Below are positions 1 through 6,446 of a DNA stretch of 9,934 nucleotides, in pieces. The stretch spans positions 1 through 9,934 of the forward strand of contig JBJEJN010000129.1 in the NCBI GenBank assembly GCA_051878085.1. The letters are read 5' to 3'. The stretch comes from SFTH01 sp051878085. GTDB lineage: Bacteria; Bacillota; Clostridia; Christensenellales; Aristaeellaceae. The notes beneath the pieces are model-generated. The model was given only the letters and a program-made list of their open reading frames with translations, was not told the origin of the DNA and made no database searches. The position numbers and the translations under genes were made by a program. Each line of letters begins with the position of its first letter. The first letter of the stretch is position 1.

Positions 1-131
1 GTCTTCAAACCTCGATTTACATCCAGTAAACCTTCGGTTTTCATCCTTGAATTGCAGAAAAATCTGCTCGAATCTGAACCTGCCTCATTATGGAAACGCG
101 CTCTGAAGGATACGTCCCAACAAAATTCCAT
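1..131 (-). CDS. Possible partial ORF running off the left edge, unrecognised
   Basis: An ATG at 131 on the minus strand opens a frame of 43 codons with no stop before the window ends, so any product would be cut off here. The translation starts MEFCWDVSFRARFHNEAGS and later reads MKTEGLLDVNRGLK. I do not recognise a protein family. There is no good Shine-Dalgarno sequence before this ATG. A second minus-strand ATG at 139 opens a different frame of 32 codons in the same stretch. The region is AT-rich (about 39% GC over 1-180) compared with the genes to the right. A good leftward promoter lies about 80 bases upstream, so transcription is likely, but the transcript could be a leader or a non-coding RNA rather than coding. 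The rest of 1-248 shows only small inverted repeats. Confidence 0.2.
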   Translation of the reverse strand, partial: MEFCWDVSFRARFHNEAGSDSSRFFCNSRMKTEGLLDVNRGLK

Positions 132-211
132 AGAAACATAGAAATTCTGTTTTCGTCCCTAGTTTTGTTTAAAGACAGGATGGTTTCGAACTGTCTGCCG
201 ACGGCCTGAAC

Positions 212-240
212 AGTATAGCACAGCCGGCGGGCTTTGTAAA
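212..240 (-). promoter_or_regulatory. Leftward sigma-A-type promoter
   Basis: Read on the minus strand there is TTTACA (240-235), a 17-base spacer, then TATACT (217-212). A TG dinucleotide one base before the -10 box makes it an extended -10. Transcription should start near 205 and run left out of the window. The promoter lies just after the stop codon of the secreted-protein gene at 249, so it serves something further left and not that gene. Confidence 0.6.
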
Positions 241-248
241 GCGGTTTT

Positions 249-707
249 TCAGCGATAGCACTTGCCGCAGGGGGTGAAGCCCAGAACCTCCGCGCAGGAT
301 GCGGGCATCTGGCGCGGTTCAATCATGCTGCTGCACCAATAGTTTGCGTGGTAGCGCGCGCCGCCGTACATGGGGATCCACACCAGCGGATCGTCGTAGC
401 CGTCGAGGGCGGAGTAGGGCGGGTCGAGAAGCAGGTACAGCGTCTCATCATCGAACATTCTGCTGGCGGAGAGACCGTACTCGTATTGCAGCGCATCCAG
501 CGCGGCGAGGGTCTCGTCGCCGAAGCAGGGAATGGTGTCGCTGCCGTAGCCGTAGCGGCAGGTCTCGGTCACGCCGAGGCAGTCCTGGAGCCAGCCGATG
601 GGTTCGCCGGTGTCGCCGTACTGGATGTACACCGGGGTCTCGGCGAGGGCGGCGGCTGCGAGGAGCAGCATTGCAAGGATGAGAGCGATTGCTTTGCGAA
701 GTTTCAT
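249..707 (-). CDS. Small secreted protein: peptidoglycan-binding-like domain plus His/Cys tail
   Basis: A 152-residue exported protein of unknown exact role. Residues 1-22 form a classic signal peptide: Lys/Arg at 2-5, a Leu/Ala core, and an ALA-E cleavage site. Residues about 30-94 resemble a PG_binding_1 domain, with a GDTGEPIGWLQ start, a second half containing FGDETLAALDALQYEYGLS, and a closing DDETLYLLL. The C-terminus carries YH (119-120), C125, then an A-x3-GF-x-PC-x2-C ending with C147 and C150. This His/Cys arrangement recurs at the ends of secreted Firmicutes proteins and looks suited to binding a metal or forming disulfides; that role is inferred. The start has an AGGAGG site 7 bases upstream. 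The gene begins 31 bases after the udk stop on the same strand, so the two are probably cotranscribed. A role at the cell wall is likely, but no catalytic residues are evident. Confidence 0.85.
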   Translation of the reverse strand: MKLRKAIALILAMLLLAAAALAETPVYIQYGDTGEPIGWLQDCLGVTETCRYGYGSDTIPCFGDETLAALDALQYEYGLSASRMFDDETLYLLLDPPYSALDGYDDPLVWIPMYGGARYHANYWCSSMIEPRQMPASCAEVLGFTPCGKCYR

Positions 708-738
708 GGCCCAGCCTCCTGTCGGGCAGTCGCGGGGT

Positions 739-1362
739 TCAGCTGCGCGGAACCTCCTCGATCATGCCGGAGTTGATGTAGTGTGCAAGGATGTCGACGA
801 TGCGGGCGTTCTTGCCGCCGCGGGCGACGATCAGATCGGCGTACTCCACGTAGTTGCGGATGTGCTTCTCGTACATGGGCTTTACGGTCTCCAGATACTG
901 CTGGTAGACGCCCTCGATGGTGCGGCCGCGGTCGCGCAGGTCGCGCTTCACGCGGCGCAGCAGGCACACGTCCGGGTCAACCTGAATGTATATTTTGAAG
1001 TCCATCAGGTCGCGCACGGCCTCGTCGAAGAACACGTGAATGCCCTCGACGAGCACCACGTCCGCGGGCTCGATCAGCTCGGCGGTGTCGCAGCGGCGGT
1101 GCTGGGTGTAGTCGTACTCCTTGGCAGTGATGGGAAGCCCCGCGCGCAGGTTGTAGAGATCCTGGCGCAGCACGTCGTGCTCGAAGGCCTCGGGCTCGTC
1201 GTAGTTGATGTGCACGCGCTCCTCAAAGCTCATGTCCGGGTGATCCTTGTAGTAGGAATCCTGTTTCAGATAGATGCAGCGCCGGTTCAGCCTTGCCTTC
1301 AACTCCTTCGCAAGGGTGGATTTTCCGCTTCCGCTGGCTCCGCAGATGCCGATTACAAGCAT
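739..1362 (-). CDS. udk: Uridine kinase (uridine/cytidine kinase family)
   Basis: Cytosolic enzyme expected to phosphorylate uridine and cytidine to UMP and CMP in pyrimidine salvage. The 207 residues match the usual length of Udk. Visible motifs are a Walker A loop GASGSGKST at 8-16, the QDSYYKD stretch at 34-40, a nucleoside-contact segment NYDEPEAFEHD at 53-63, YDYTQHRR at 83-90, a Walker-B-like VLVEGIHVF at 103-111, and an Arg-rich lid RRVKRDLRDRGRT at 136-148. A longer reading from 1494 is open, but the start at 1362 is preferred. It has GGAAGGGGAG about 6 bases upstream, it begins right at the family's N-terminal beta strand, and the promoter at 1400-1428 lies inside the longer version. 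It is the first gene of a two-gene minus operon. The related phosphoribulokinase fold is the main alternative, but the substrate motifs favour uridine kinase. Confidence 0.92.
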   Translation of the reverse strand: MLVIGICGASGSGKSTLAKELKARLNRRCIYLKQDSYYKDHPDMSFEERVHINYDEPEAFEHDVLRQDLYNLRAGLPITAKEYDYTQHRRCDTAELIEPADVVLVEGIHVFFDEAVRDLMDFKIYIQVDPDVCLLRRVKRDLRDRGRTIEGVYQQYLETVKPMYEKHIRNYVEYADLIVARGGKNARIVDILAHYINSGMIEEVPRS

Positions 1363-1399
1363 GGCAGTGCTCCCCTTCCATATCCTGCATATTTTCATC

Positions 1400-1428
1400 A
1401 TAATACCATAACCGCGCGCGTTTTTCAA
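1400..1428 (-). promoter_or_regulatory. Promoter of the udk operon
   Basis: Minus strand: TTGAAA (1428-1423), a 17-base spacer, then TATTAT (1405-1400), with TG placed one base before the -10 as an extended -10. The expected start near 1393 leaves a leader of about 30 bases before the udk ATG at 1362. Confidence 0.75.
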
Positions 1429-1484
1429 CGACAATTTGCACGGAAAATGAAAAAAACGCCCGCATTGTTTGGCTGCTTCCCCGG

Positions 1485-1513
1485 TTGAAATCAAAGATAA
1501 AGTGTGATAGAAT
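1485..1513 (+). promoter_or_regulatory. Promoter of the PfkB-family kinase gene
   Basis: Plus strand: TTGAAA (1485-1490), 17 bases, then TAGAAT (1508-1513), again with TG one base before the -10. It points away from the udk promoter. The two -35 boxes are 56 bases apart, which leaves room for one shared regulator, although I see no clear operator. The expected start is near 1520, about 28 bases before the ATG. Confidence 0.75.
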
Positions 1514-1547
1514 TGTAGCAGCTTATCAAACCGACAGGGGTGAAATT

Positions 1548-2549
1548 ATGGGCAAGGGCATTTGCGTCGCCGGGAACATGGTTGTGGACATACTCTATCC
1601 CACGCAGGGCTGGCCGAAGCAGGGTCAGCTGGTGCACATCCAGGACGGCATCTCCCGCGCGACGGGCGGCTGTTTGTGCAACGTCATCATGGATCTTGCG
1701 AAGCTGGATCCCGAGATGAAGCTCTACGCGCTGGGCCGCAACGGCAGGGACGCCGAGGGTGACCTCATCATGGAGCAGCTGCGCGCCTATCCGAACATCG
1801 ACACGCAGAATGTGATTTGCGAGGGCATCTCCGCCTTTACGCTGGTGCTGGCCGACCAGATCTCCAAGGAGCGCACCTTCTTCACCTATCTGGGCGCGAA
1901 CGCCCGCTTTACCGAGGACGACGTCGACTGGGACAAGCTGGACTGCGACCTGCTGCACATCGGCTACATCCTGCTGCTCAACGCGCTGGATCAGGAGGAT
2001 GCGGAGTACGGCAGCAAAATGGCGCGGCTTCTGCACCACGCCCAGCAGCGGGGCATCAAGACCTCCATCGACGTGGTCAGCGAGGCCAGCGACCGCTTCA
2101 ACCGCCTGGTGGTTCCCGCGCTGAAGTACACCGACTACTGCATCATCAATGAGATCGAGGCGAGCCAGACCACCGGCATCCCGCTGCGCGACGAAAACGA
2201 TGCGCTGATTCGTGAGAACATACCGAAGGTGCTCAAGCGCATGAAGGAGCTGGGCGTGTCCACCTGGGCCGTGATCCACTGCCCGGAGGGCGGCTTCGGT
2301 ATTGACGAAAATGGCAATTACGTCGAGCGCGAGAGCCTGCATCTGCCCGAGGGCTACATCAAGGGCAGCGTGGGCGCAGGCGACGCGTTCTGCGCGGGCG
2401 TGCTCTGCGGCGCGGAGAAGGGCGAGAAGCTGGACTCCGCCATCGAGCTGGGCATCGCATCGGCGGCAGCGTCTCTGAGCGAGGCCAACGCCACCGATGG
2501 CATGAGAAGCGAGGCGGAGGTTCGCAGGCTCTATGCGGAGCTTCGCTGA
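1548..2549 (+). CDS. PfkB-family carbohydrate/nucleoside kinase, substrate unknown
   Basis: A 333-residue ribokinase-fold kinase that should transfer the ATP gamma-phosphate to a sugar or nucleoside hydroxyl in the cytosol. The N-terminal substrate signature is TGGCLCNVIMDLAKL (39-53). The C-terminal signature contains GSVGAGDAFCAG (273-284), forming the anion hole, with D279 as the expected catalytic base. NEIEA at 201-205 fits the conserved Asn/Glu region of the family. The start at 1548 is chosen because AGGGGTGA sits just upstream and the protein then begins directly at the first beta strand (GICVAGNMVVD). An in-frame TTG at 1485 is rejected because it lies inside the -35 box. The gene is single and divergent from udk. 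Sequence alone does not separate ribokinase, fructokinase, adenosine-kinase-like or other specificities. The neighbouring uridine kinase makes a nucleoside or ribose substrate reasonable but unproven. No rightward terminator follows. Confidence 0.88.
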   Translation: MGKGICVAGNMVVDILYPTQGWPKQGQLVHIQDGISRATGGCLCNVIMDLAKLDPEMKLYALGRNGRDAEGDLIMEQLRAYPNIDTQNVICEGISAFTLVLADQISKERTFFTYLGANARFTEDDVDWDKLDCDLLHIGYILLLNALDQEDAEYGSKMARLLHHAQQRGIKTSIDVVSEASDRFNRLVVPALKYTDYCIINEIEASQTTGIPLRDENDALIRENIPKVLKRMKELGVSTWAVIHCPEGGFGIDENGNYVERESLHLPEGYIKGSVGAGDAFCAGVLCGAEKGEKLDSAIELGIASAAASLSEANATDGMRSEAEVRRLYAELR

Positions 2550-2566
2550 GCATACAGGGGAATATG

Positions 2567-2608
2567 AAAAAACGCGGACAGCCCGACCGACGCGCCGGGT
2601 TGTCCGCG
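2567..2608 (-). terminator. Intrinsic terminator of the membrane-protein gene
   Basis: The arms at 2573-2585 and 2596-2608 pair over 13 bases (CGCGGACAGCCCG against CGGGTTGTCCGCG) with one G-U wobble and a 10-base loop. Read on the minus strand the stem is followed directly by six Ts (2572-2567). It begins 23 bases past the stop codon at 2632. On the plus strand no T run follows the stem, so it should stop leftward transcription much better than rightward. Confidence 0.88.
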
Positions 2609-2631
2609 CCTGTCTCTGCGGAGCTGCGCAT

Positions 2632-3378
2632 TCAGAACAGCTTCGAGGGCCTCGGCGCGTGGTGCAGCGAGACCAGAGCAAGCAGCAGCAGCGCAAGCGC
2701 GCAGAACAGGTAGACGGCGTTGCCGCTGAACAGGTACAGGAGCAGCATCGACGCAGCCAGAACCAGGTTTCGAGGGGCGTTCCTGCGGTTCACCAGCAGA
2801 TGCACAGTCCGACGGAGCTGGAGCTTCGCGCGCGCGGCCTTCTCCCGGGGCGCGACCAGGCCCTCGGGGTGCTCGCAGATCAGCTGTTCCAATGCCGACG
2901 CGTCCACCAGCGCGACCCTTGGCGCACGCAGGCTTGCGGCCAGAGCACGGCAGGGGTCGTCGGCCCGGCAGGTGGCGCAGATGGCCAGCTGCGCTTCACC
3001 CCGGTGTGCGCGCCAGATTTCAAAAACGTGTTCACCGGACAGCGTCAGGCTGGGGTGCTGCTGCACCAGCGCAAGCTCCGGAACCGCGCCGTAGCTCTTG
3101 CGGAGCAGCGCGCTCACAATAGAGATGGCCTCGTCCTCCGGCAGGCAGGCCAGGCGCATTACAGCGCCGCTTGCCCCGCGCTTTACCGCGCGTTTGCGCA
3201 TCCAGCGGCAGTTTTTCAAAAGCGCAAGCAGTTTCCTTCCCAGTCGCAGCAGCACGAAGCAGCACAGCAGCGCCAGCAAAAGCGCGACGATGCGGCTCCG
3301 AAACGCGCCCCGGAAGTAGAGGTAGAACGCTGCCGCAAGGGCCACTTGCAGCACGAACAGATCGATTTTTTTGCCCAT
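2632..3378 (-). CDS. Unrecognised membrane protein with a central cytosolic or extracytosolic domain
   Basis: A 248-residue protein I cannot assign to a family. Two hydrophobic segments lie at the N-terminus (about 5-23 and 29-50) and two at the C-terminus (about 202-218 and 221-238), flanking a soluble region of about 150 residues (52-200). That region has very basic ends (CRWMRKRAVKR at 57-67; RAKLQLRR at 183-190) and three cysteines at 134, 137 and 143 in a CATC-x5-C arrangement. By the positive-inside rule the basic ends suggest both termini and the soluble region face the cytosol, with the helices as two hairpins. The start at 3378 has AAGGAGA 7 bases upstream. The gene stands alone, divergent from nadD and convergent with the PfkB kinase, and ends in a strong terminator, all of which supports a real gene. 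The central mix of strands and helices could be a degenerate nuclease-like fold, but this is only a guess. Confidence 0.75.
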   Translation of the reverse strand: MGKKIDLFVLQVALAAAFYLYFRGAFRSRIVALLLALLCCFVLLRLGRKLLALLKNCRWMRKRAVKRGASGAVMRLACLPEDEAISIVSALLRKSYGAVPELALVQQHPSLTLSGEHVFEIWRAHRGEAQLAICATCRADDPCRALAASLRAPRVALVDASALEQLICEHPEGLVAPREKAARAKLQLRRTVHLLVNRRNAPRNLVLAASMLLLYLFSGNAVYLFCALALLLLALVSLHHAPRPSKLF

Positions 3379-3428
3379 ACCGGTTCTCCTTGCAGGTTTT
3401 TTGCATAGGATTGCCGAAATAAAACTAG

Positions 3429-3459
3429 AATATACCTTTGTAAATCTTCAGTTCATCAA
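3429..3459 (-). promoter_or_regulatory. Possible promoter of the unknown membrane-protein gene
   Basis: Minus strand: TTGATG (3459-3454), a long 19-base spacer, then TATATT (3434-3429). The spacing is not ideal, but this is the best candidate upstream of the start at 3378. Confidence 0.35.
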
Positions 3460-3472
3460 GTACGCTTATAAT
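3445..3472 (+). promoter_or_regulatory. Promoter of the nadD-yqeK operon
   Basis: There is a perfect TATAAT at 3467-3472. The best -35 is a weak TCTTCA (3445-3450) with a 16-base spacer. The start would fall near 3479, at the very beginning of the AGGGGGG ribosome binding site (3479-3485), giving an unusually short leader of about 15 bases. The -10 box sits in a near-palindrome, CTTATAATATAAG. An alternative start further upstream, from TAGAAT at 3426, cannot be excluded. Confidence 0.5.
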
Positions 3473-3493
3473 ATAAGCAGGGGGGTGGTCGCC

Positions 3494-4639
3494 ATGAGAA
3501 TTGGAATCATGGGCGGAACGCTGGATCCGGTGCACAACGGGCACATCGAGGTCGCATTGGCGGCAAAGCGGCTGCTGAAGCTGGATCGGGTGATGCTGCT
3601 TCCGGCGGGCGATCCGCCGCACAAGGCGCACCCCACGCTGAAGCGCGACCGGCTGAACATGGCGCGCATCGCCGCCGAGGGCGCGGAGGGCCTGTTCGTG
3701 AGCGAAATCGAGATTGCGCGCGAGGGAACCACGTTCACGGTGGACACCCTGCGGGAGCTGACGCAGCGCGAGCCGGACACCCGGTGGTACTACCTGATCG
3801 GCGCGGACACGCTTACTGTGCTGGACAGCTGGCGACACTTTGAAAAGGTTGCCGGCATGTGCACCTTCGCGGTGATCGGCCGCGCGGACGAGCCTGCGGA
3901 CATGAACCGCGTGCATGCGCTTAAGCAGCAGTACGGCGCGCGCTTCGAGGTGCTGCCCTTCAACGGCCCGGATATCTCATCCACGCAGATCCGGCAGCGG
4001 GTCGCGGCAGGGGAGGATATCTCAGACCTCGTGCCGCCGGGGGTTGCGGACTACATCCGCAGGAACCTTCTGTATCTGGCGAACCGCTCCCGGGAGGAAA
4101 TCTGCGCGGCGCTGCAGGCTACGCTGAAGCCGGGGCGCTACACGCACACGCTGGGCGTTGCGGAGACGGCGCTGCGGCTGGCCCCCCGCTACGGCGTGGA
4201 TCCGGCGCGGGCGGAGCTTGCGGGCCTCCTGCACGACTGCGCCAAGTACATGCCCATCGACGAGATGCGCAAGCTGGTGGTCGGCGCTGTGCCGGATGCG
4301 GACGACGAGGAGCTTGCGACCGTCAGCGTGCTCCACGCCCCCGCAGGCGCGGTCTGGGCCGCGCGGGAGTTCGGCGTGCGGGATCGCGGAATCCTCTCCG
4401 CCATTCGCAAGCACACGCTGGGGGACGCGCAGATGAGCGCCCTGGACGCGCTGATCTACACCGCCGACTTCATCGAGCCCAACCGAACGCCGTTCCCGGG
4501 TCTGGAGGAAGCGCGTTCTCTTGCCGAAACGGACATCTTCGCGGCGACGAGACGCTGTGCGGAGCTGACCAACCGCCACCTCGCGGAGCAGGGCCGTCAG
4601 GCCCATCCCCGGACGCTGAGGATGCTGGCGAAGCTGTAA
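3494..4639 (+). CDS. nadD: NadD-YqeK fusion: nicotinate-nucleotide adenylyltransferase with HD-domain Ap4A hydrolase
   Basis: A 381-residue cytosolic protein joining two enzymes usually encoded by adjacent genes. Residues 1-about 195 are NadD, which joins nicotinate mononucleotide and ATP to give deamido-NAD. They show the GGTLDPVHNGH nucleotidyltransferase motif (HNGH at 14-17), PPHK at 41-44, and ISSTQIR at 161-167. Residues about 198-381 are a YqeK-type HD domain with H218, the HD pair at 247-248, H281, H307 and D325 in YTADFIEPNR (322-331). YqeK proteins are known as symmetric diadenosine tetraphosphate hydrolases. The link runs through YIRRNLLYLANRSREE without a stop, so the fusion is real in this sequence. 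The start at 3494 follows AGGGGGG by 8 bases. It is the first gene of the plus-strand group, with rsfS 59 bases downstream. All key residues are present, so both halves are probably active. Confidence 0.92.
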   Translation: MRIGIMGGTLDPVHNGHIEVALAAKRLLKLDRVMLLPAGDPPHKAHPTLKRDRLNMARIAAEGAEGLFVSEIEIAREGTTFTVDTLRELTQREPDTRWYYLIGADTLTVLDSWRHFEKVAGMCTFAVIGRADEPADMNRVHALKQQYGARFEVLPFNGPDISSTQIRQRVAAGEDISDLVPPGVADYIRRNLLYLANRSREEICAALQATLKPGRYTHTLGVAETALRLAPRYGVDPARAELAGLLHDCAKYMPIDEMRKLVVGAVPDADDEELATVSVLHAPAGAVWAAREFGVRDRGILSAIRKHTLGDAQMSALDALIYTADFIEPNRTPFPGLEEARSLAETDIFAATRRCAELTNRHLAEQGRQAHPRTLRMLAKL

Positions 4640-4698
4640 ACAATGAAACGATCGTATAGAAACGGAATCTTCATCGACGAAGCAAAGGAGGACATCAA

Positions 4699-5073
4699 AT
4701 GATCAATTCCAAGGAACTGGCCCTGCGGGCTGCGAAAATTCTGGACGAGAAGGGCGCAAACGACATCGAGATTCTGGAGGTTTCCCATCTGACGTCCATC
4801 ACCGATTACTTTGTCATCGCCAACGGCCGCAACATTCAGTCCGTGCGCTCCCTGGCGGAGGATTTGGAGGACAAGCTCACCGAGGAGGGCATTGAGCCCC
4901 GCCGCAAGGAGGGTGAGCGCGAATCCAAGTGGATCGTGCTGGACTACGCGCACGTCATCGTACATATCTTCCATCCGGAGGAGCGCAAGTACTACAACAT
5001 CGAACGCCTGTGGCAGGACGGCACCAATCAGGTGCAGTACATCCCGCTGGAGGGCGCGGAAGAGAAGAACTGA
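4699..5073 (+). CDS. rsfS: Ribosomal silencing factor RsfS
   Basis: A 124-residue member of the RsfS/Iojap family, which binds large-subunit protein uL14 and blocks subunit joining when nutrients are short. Family features are TSITDYFVIANG (32-43), SKWIVLDYAHVIVHIF (76-91) and YYNIERLW (98-105). The length is typical. The start is fixed by a strong AAAGGAGG at 4684-4691, 7 bases before the ATG. Its place after nadD-yqeK is the standard order in Firmicutes. The ligase gene starts 23 bases after its stop, so translation and transcription of the two are probably linked. Confidence 0.95.
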   Translation: MINSKELALRAAKILDEKGANDIEILEVSHLTSITDYFVIANGRNIQSVRSLAEDLEDKLTEEGIEPRRKEGERESKWIVLDYAHVIVHIFHPEERKYYNIERLWQDGTNQVQYIPLEGAEEKN

Positions 5074-5096
5074 GGAATACAAAGGGGTATACTGTC

Positions 5097-6428
5097 ATGG
5101 GTAAGACTACGGGAAAAGTGGAGCACAAAATCTTCAATCCGGCCATTGAGTGCATCAGCCGCGACGAGCTGATGGCGATGCAGAGCGAGCGCCTGCGTCA
5201 GGTCGTTCGCCACGAATATGAGAATGTCAGGCTCTACCGCGAGCGCATGGACGCAAAGGGTGTGAAGCCCGAGGACATCCGCACGGTGGAGGATCTGAAG
5301 TACCTGCCCTTTACGGAGAAGAGCGACCTGCGCGACGAGTTCCCCTACGGACTGCTTGCGGTGCCGAGGGAGGAGATCGTGCGCATCCACGGCTCCTCCG
5401 GCACCACCGGCAAGCCCATCGTATCCGGCTACACCCGGGGCGATGTGGATATCTGGTCGGAGATGATGGCGCGCACGCTGACGGCGGCGGGCTGCGGAAG
5501 CGGAGACATCGTGCAGGTGGCCTACGGCTTCGGCCTGTTCACCGGCGGCTTTGGCGCGTATCAGGGCGCGGACAAGATCGGGGCGATGGTGCTGCCCATG
5601 TCCAGCGGCAACACCCAGCGCCAGATCATGATGATGCGGGACATGGAATCCACCATCCTGTGCTGCACCCCCAGCTATGCGGTGTATTTGGGCGAGACCA
5701 TCCGTGAGATGGGCCTCGATCCCGCAAAGGATCTGAAGCTCAAGGCCGGCTGCTTCGGCGCGGAGCCCTGGTCGGAGGCCATGCGGAAGCGCATCGAGGA
5801 GCTTCTGTGCATCGACGCCTGCGATATCTACGGCCTGACCGAAATCTGCGGCCCCGGCGTGTCCTACGAATGCCTCGCCAAGGAGGGCATGCACATCAAC
5901 GAGGATCACGTCATCGCCGAGATCATCAATCCCGCCACCGGAGAGCCGCTTCCCTACGGTGAGGAGGGTGAATTGGTGTTCACCACCATCACCAAGCGCG
6001 GCATGCCCATGCTCCGCTACCGCACCCACGATCTGTGCACCCTCACCGACAAGAAATGCGACTGCGGCAGAACCCTTGCGCGCATGGGCAGGATCACCGG
6101 CCGCACCGACGACATGCTCATCATCCGCGGCGTGAACGTGTTCCCCAGCCAGATCGAATCCGTGCTGGTGGGCATCCACGAGGTCGCGCCCCACTACATG
6201 CTCTACGCCGACCGCGTCAACTCCGCCGACACGCTGGAGATTCAGGTGGAGATGACCGAGGAGATGTTCTCCGACACCGTGGCCGACATCGAGGCCGTGC
6301 GAAAAAAGATCGTCGAGAGCGTCAAGTCCGTCGTCGGCATCGCCACGAAGGTCACGCTGGTCGCCCCCAAGTCCATTCCGAGATTCGAGGGCAAGGCCAA
6401 GCACGTCGTCGACCGCAGAAAGCTGTGA
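5097..6428 (+). CDS. paaK: Phenylacetate-CoA ligase family enzyme (adenylate-forming)
   Basis: A 443-residue AMP-forming acyl-CoA ligase of the PaaK type, expected to convert an aryl acid, ATP and CoA to aryl-CoA. The phosphate loop is SSGTTGKP (100-107). The adenylate motif is YGLTEICGPG (245-254), with the ribose-binding Asp in RTHD (309-312). The hinge and C-terminal swing domain begin at GRTDDMLIIRGVNVFPSQIE (335-354). The likely catalytic lysine is in EGKAKHVVDRR near the end (K433 or K435). C314, C321 and C323 form a small cysteine group seen in many family members. The start at 5097 follows AAAGGGG by 9 bases; the longer frame from 4929 overlaps rsfS and is rejected. The true substrate is not shown by sequence: phenylacetate, indoleacetate or a related amino-acid-derived acid are all possible. 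The ACT gene follows after 18 bases, a pairing commonly seen in anaerobes. Confidence 0.9.
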   Translation: MGKTTGKVEHKIFNPAIECISRDELMAMQSERLRQVVRHEYENVRLYRERMDAKGVKPEDIRTVEDLKYLPFTEKSDLRDEFPYGLLAVPREEIVRIHGSSGTTGKPIVSGYTRGDVDIWSEMMARTLTAAGCGSGDIVQVAYGFGLFTGGFGAYQGADKIGAMVLPMSSGNTQRQIMMMRDMESTILCCTPSYAVYLGETIREMGLDPAKDLKLKAGCFGAEPWSEAMRKRIEELLCIDACDIYGLTEICGPGVSYECLAKEGMHINEDHVIAEIINPATGEPLPYGEEGELVFTTITKRGMPMLRYRTHDLCTLTDKKCDCGRTLARMGRITGRTDDMLIIRGVNVFPSQIESVLVGIHEVAPHYMLYADRVNSADTLEIQVEMTEEMFSDTVADIEAVRKKIVESVKSVVGIATKVTLVAPKSIPRFEGKAKHVVDRRKL

Positions 6429-6446
6429 GAAAGGAAGTCAGAAGAC

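Noticed and set aside
41..322. A 93-codon minus-strand frame spanning the end of the secreted-protein gene and the left edge
   Set aside because: It overlaps the secreted protein's conserved tail in another frame and also spans the promoter at 212-240.
1363..1494. N-terminal extension of uridine kinase to 1494
   Set aside because: The extension contains the promoter and lacks a ribosome binding site. The start at 1362 has both a good site and the family's N-terminus.
1491..2696. A 401-codon open frame on the minus strand opposite the PfkB gene
   Set aside because: Same antisense effect. It overlaps the PfkB kinase with its clear motifs and crosses the terminator at 2567-2608.
5028..6404. 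A 458-codon open frame on the minus strand opposite the ligase gene
   Set aside because: It mirrors a well-supported plus-strand gene. Its His/Val/Gly/Asp-rich composition without motifs is what the antisense of a GC-rich gene gives.
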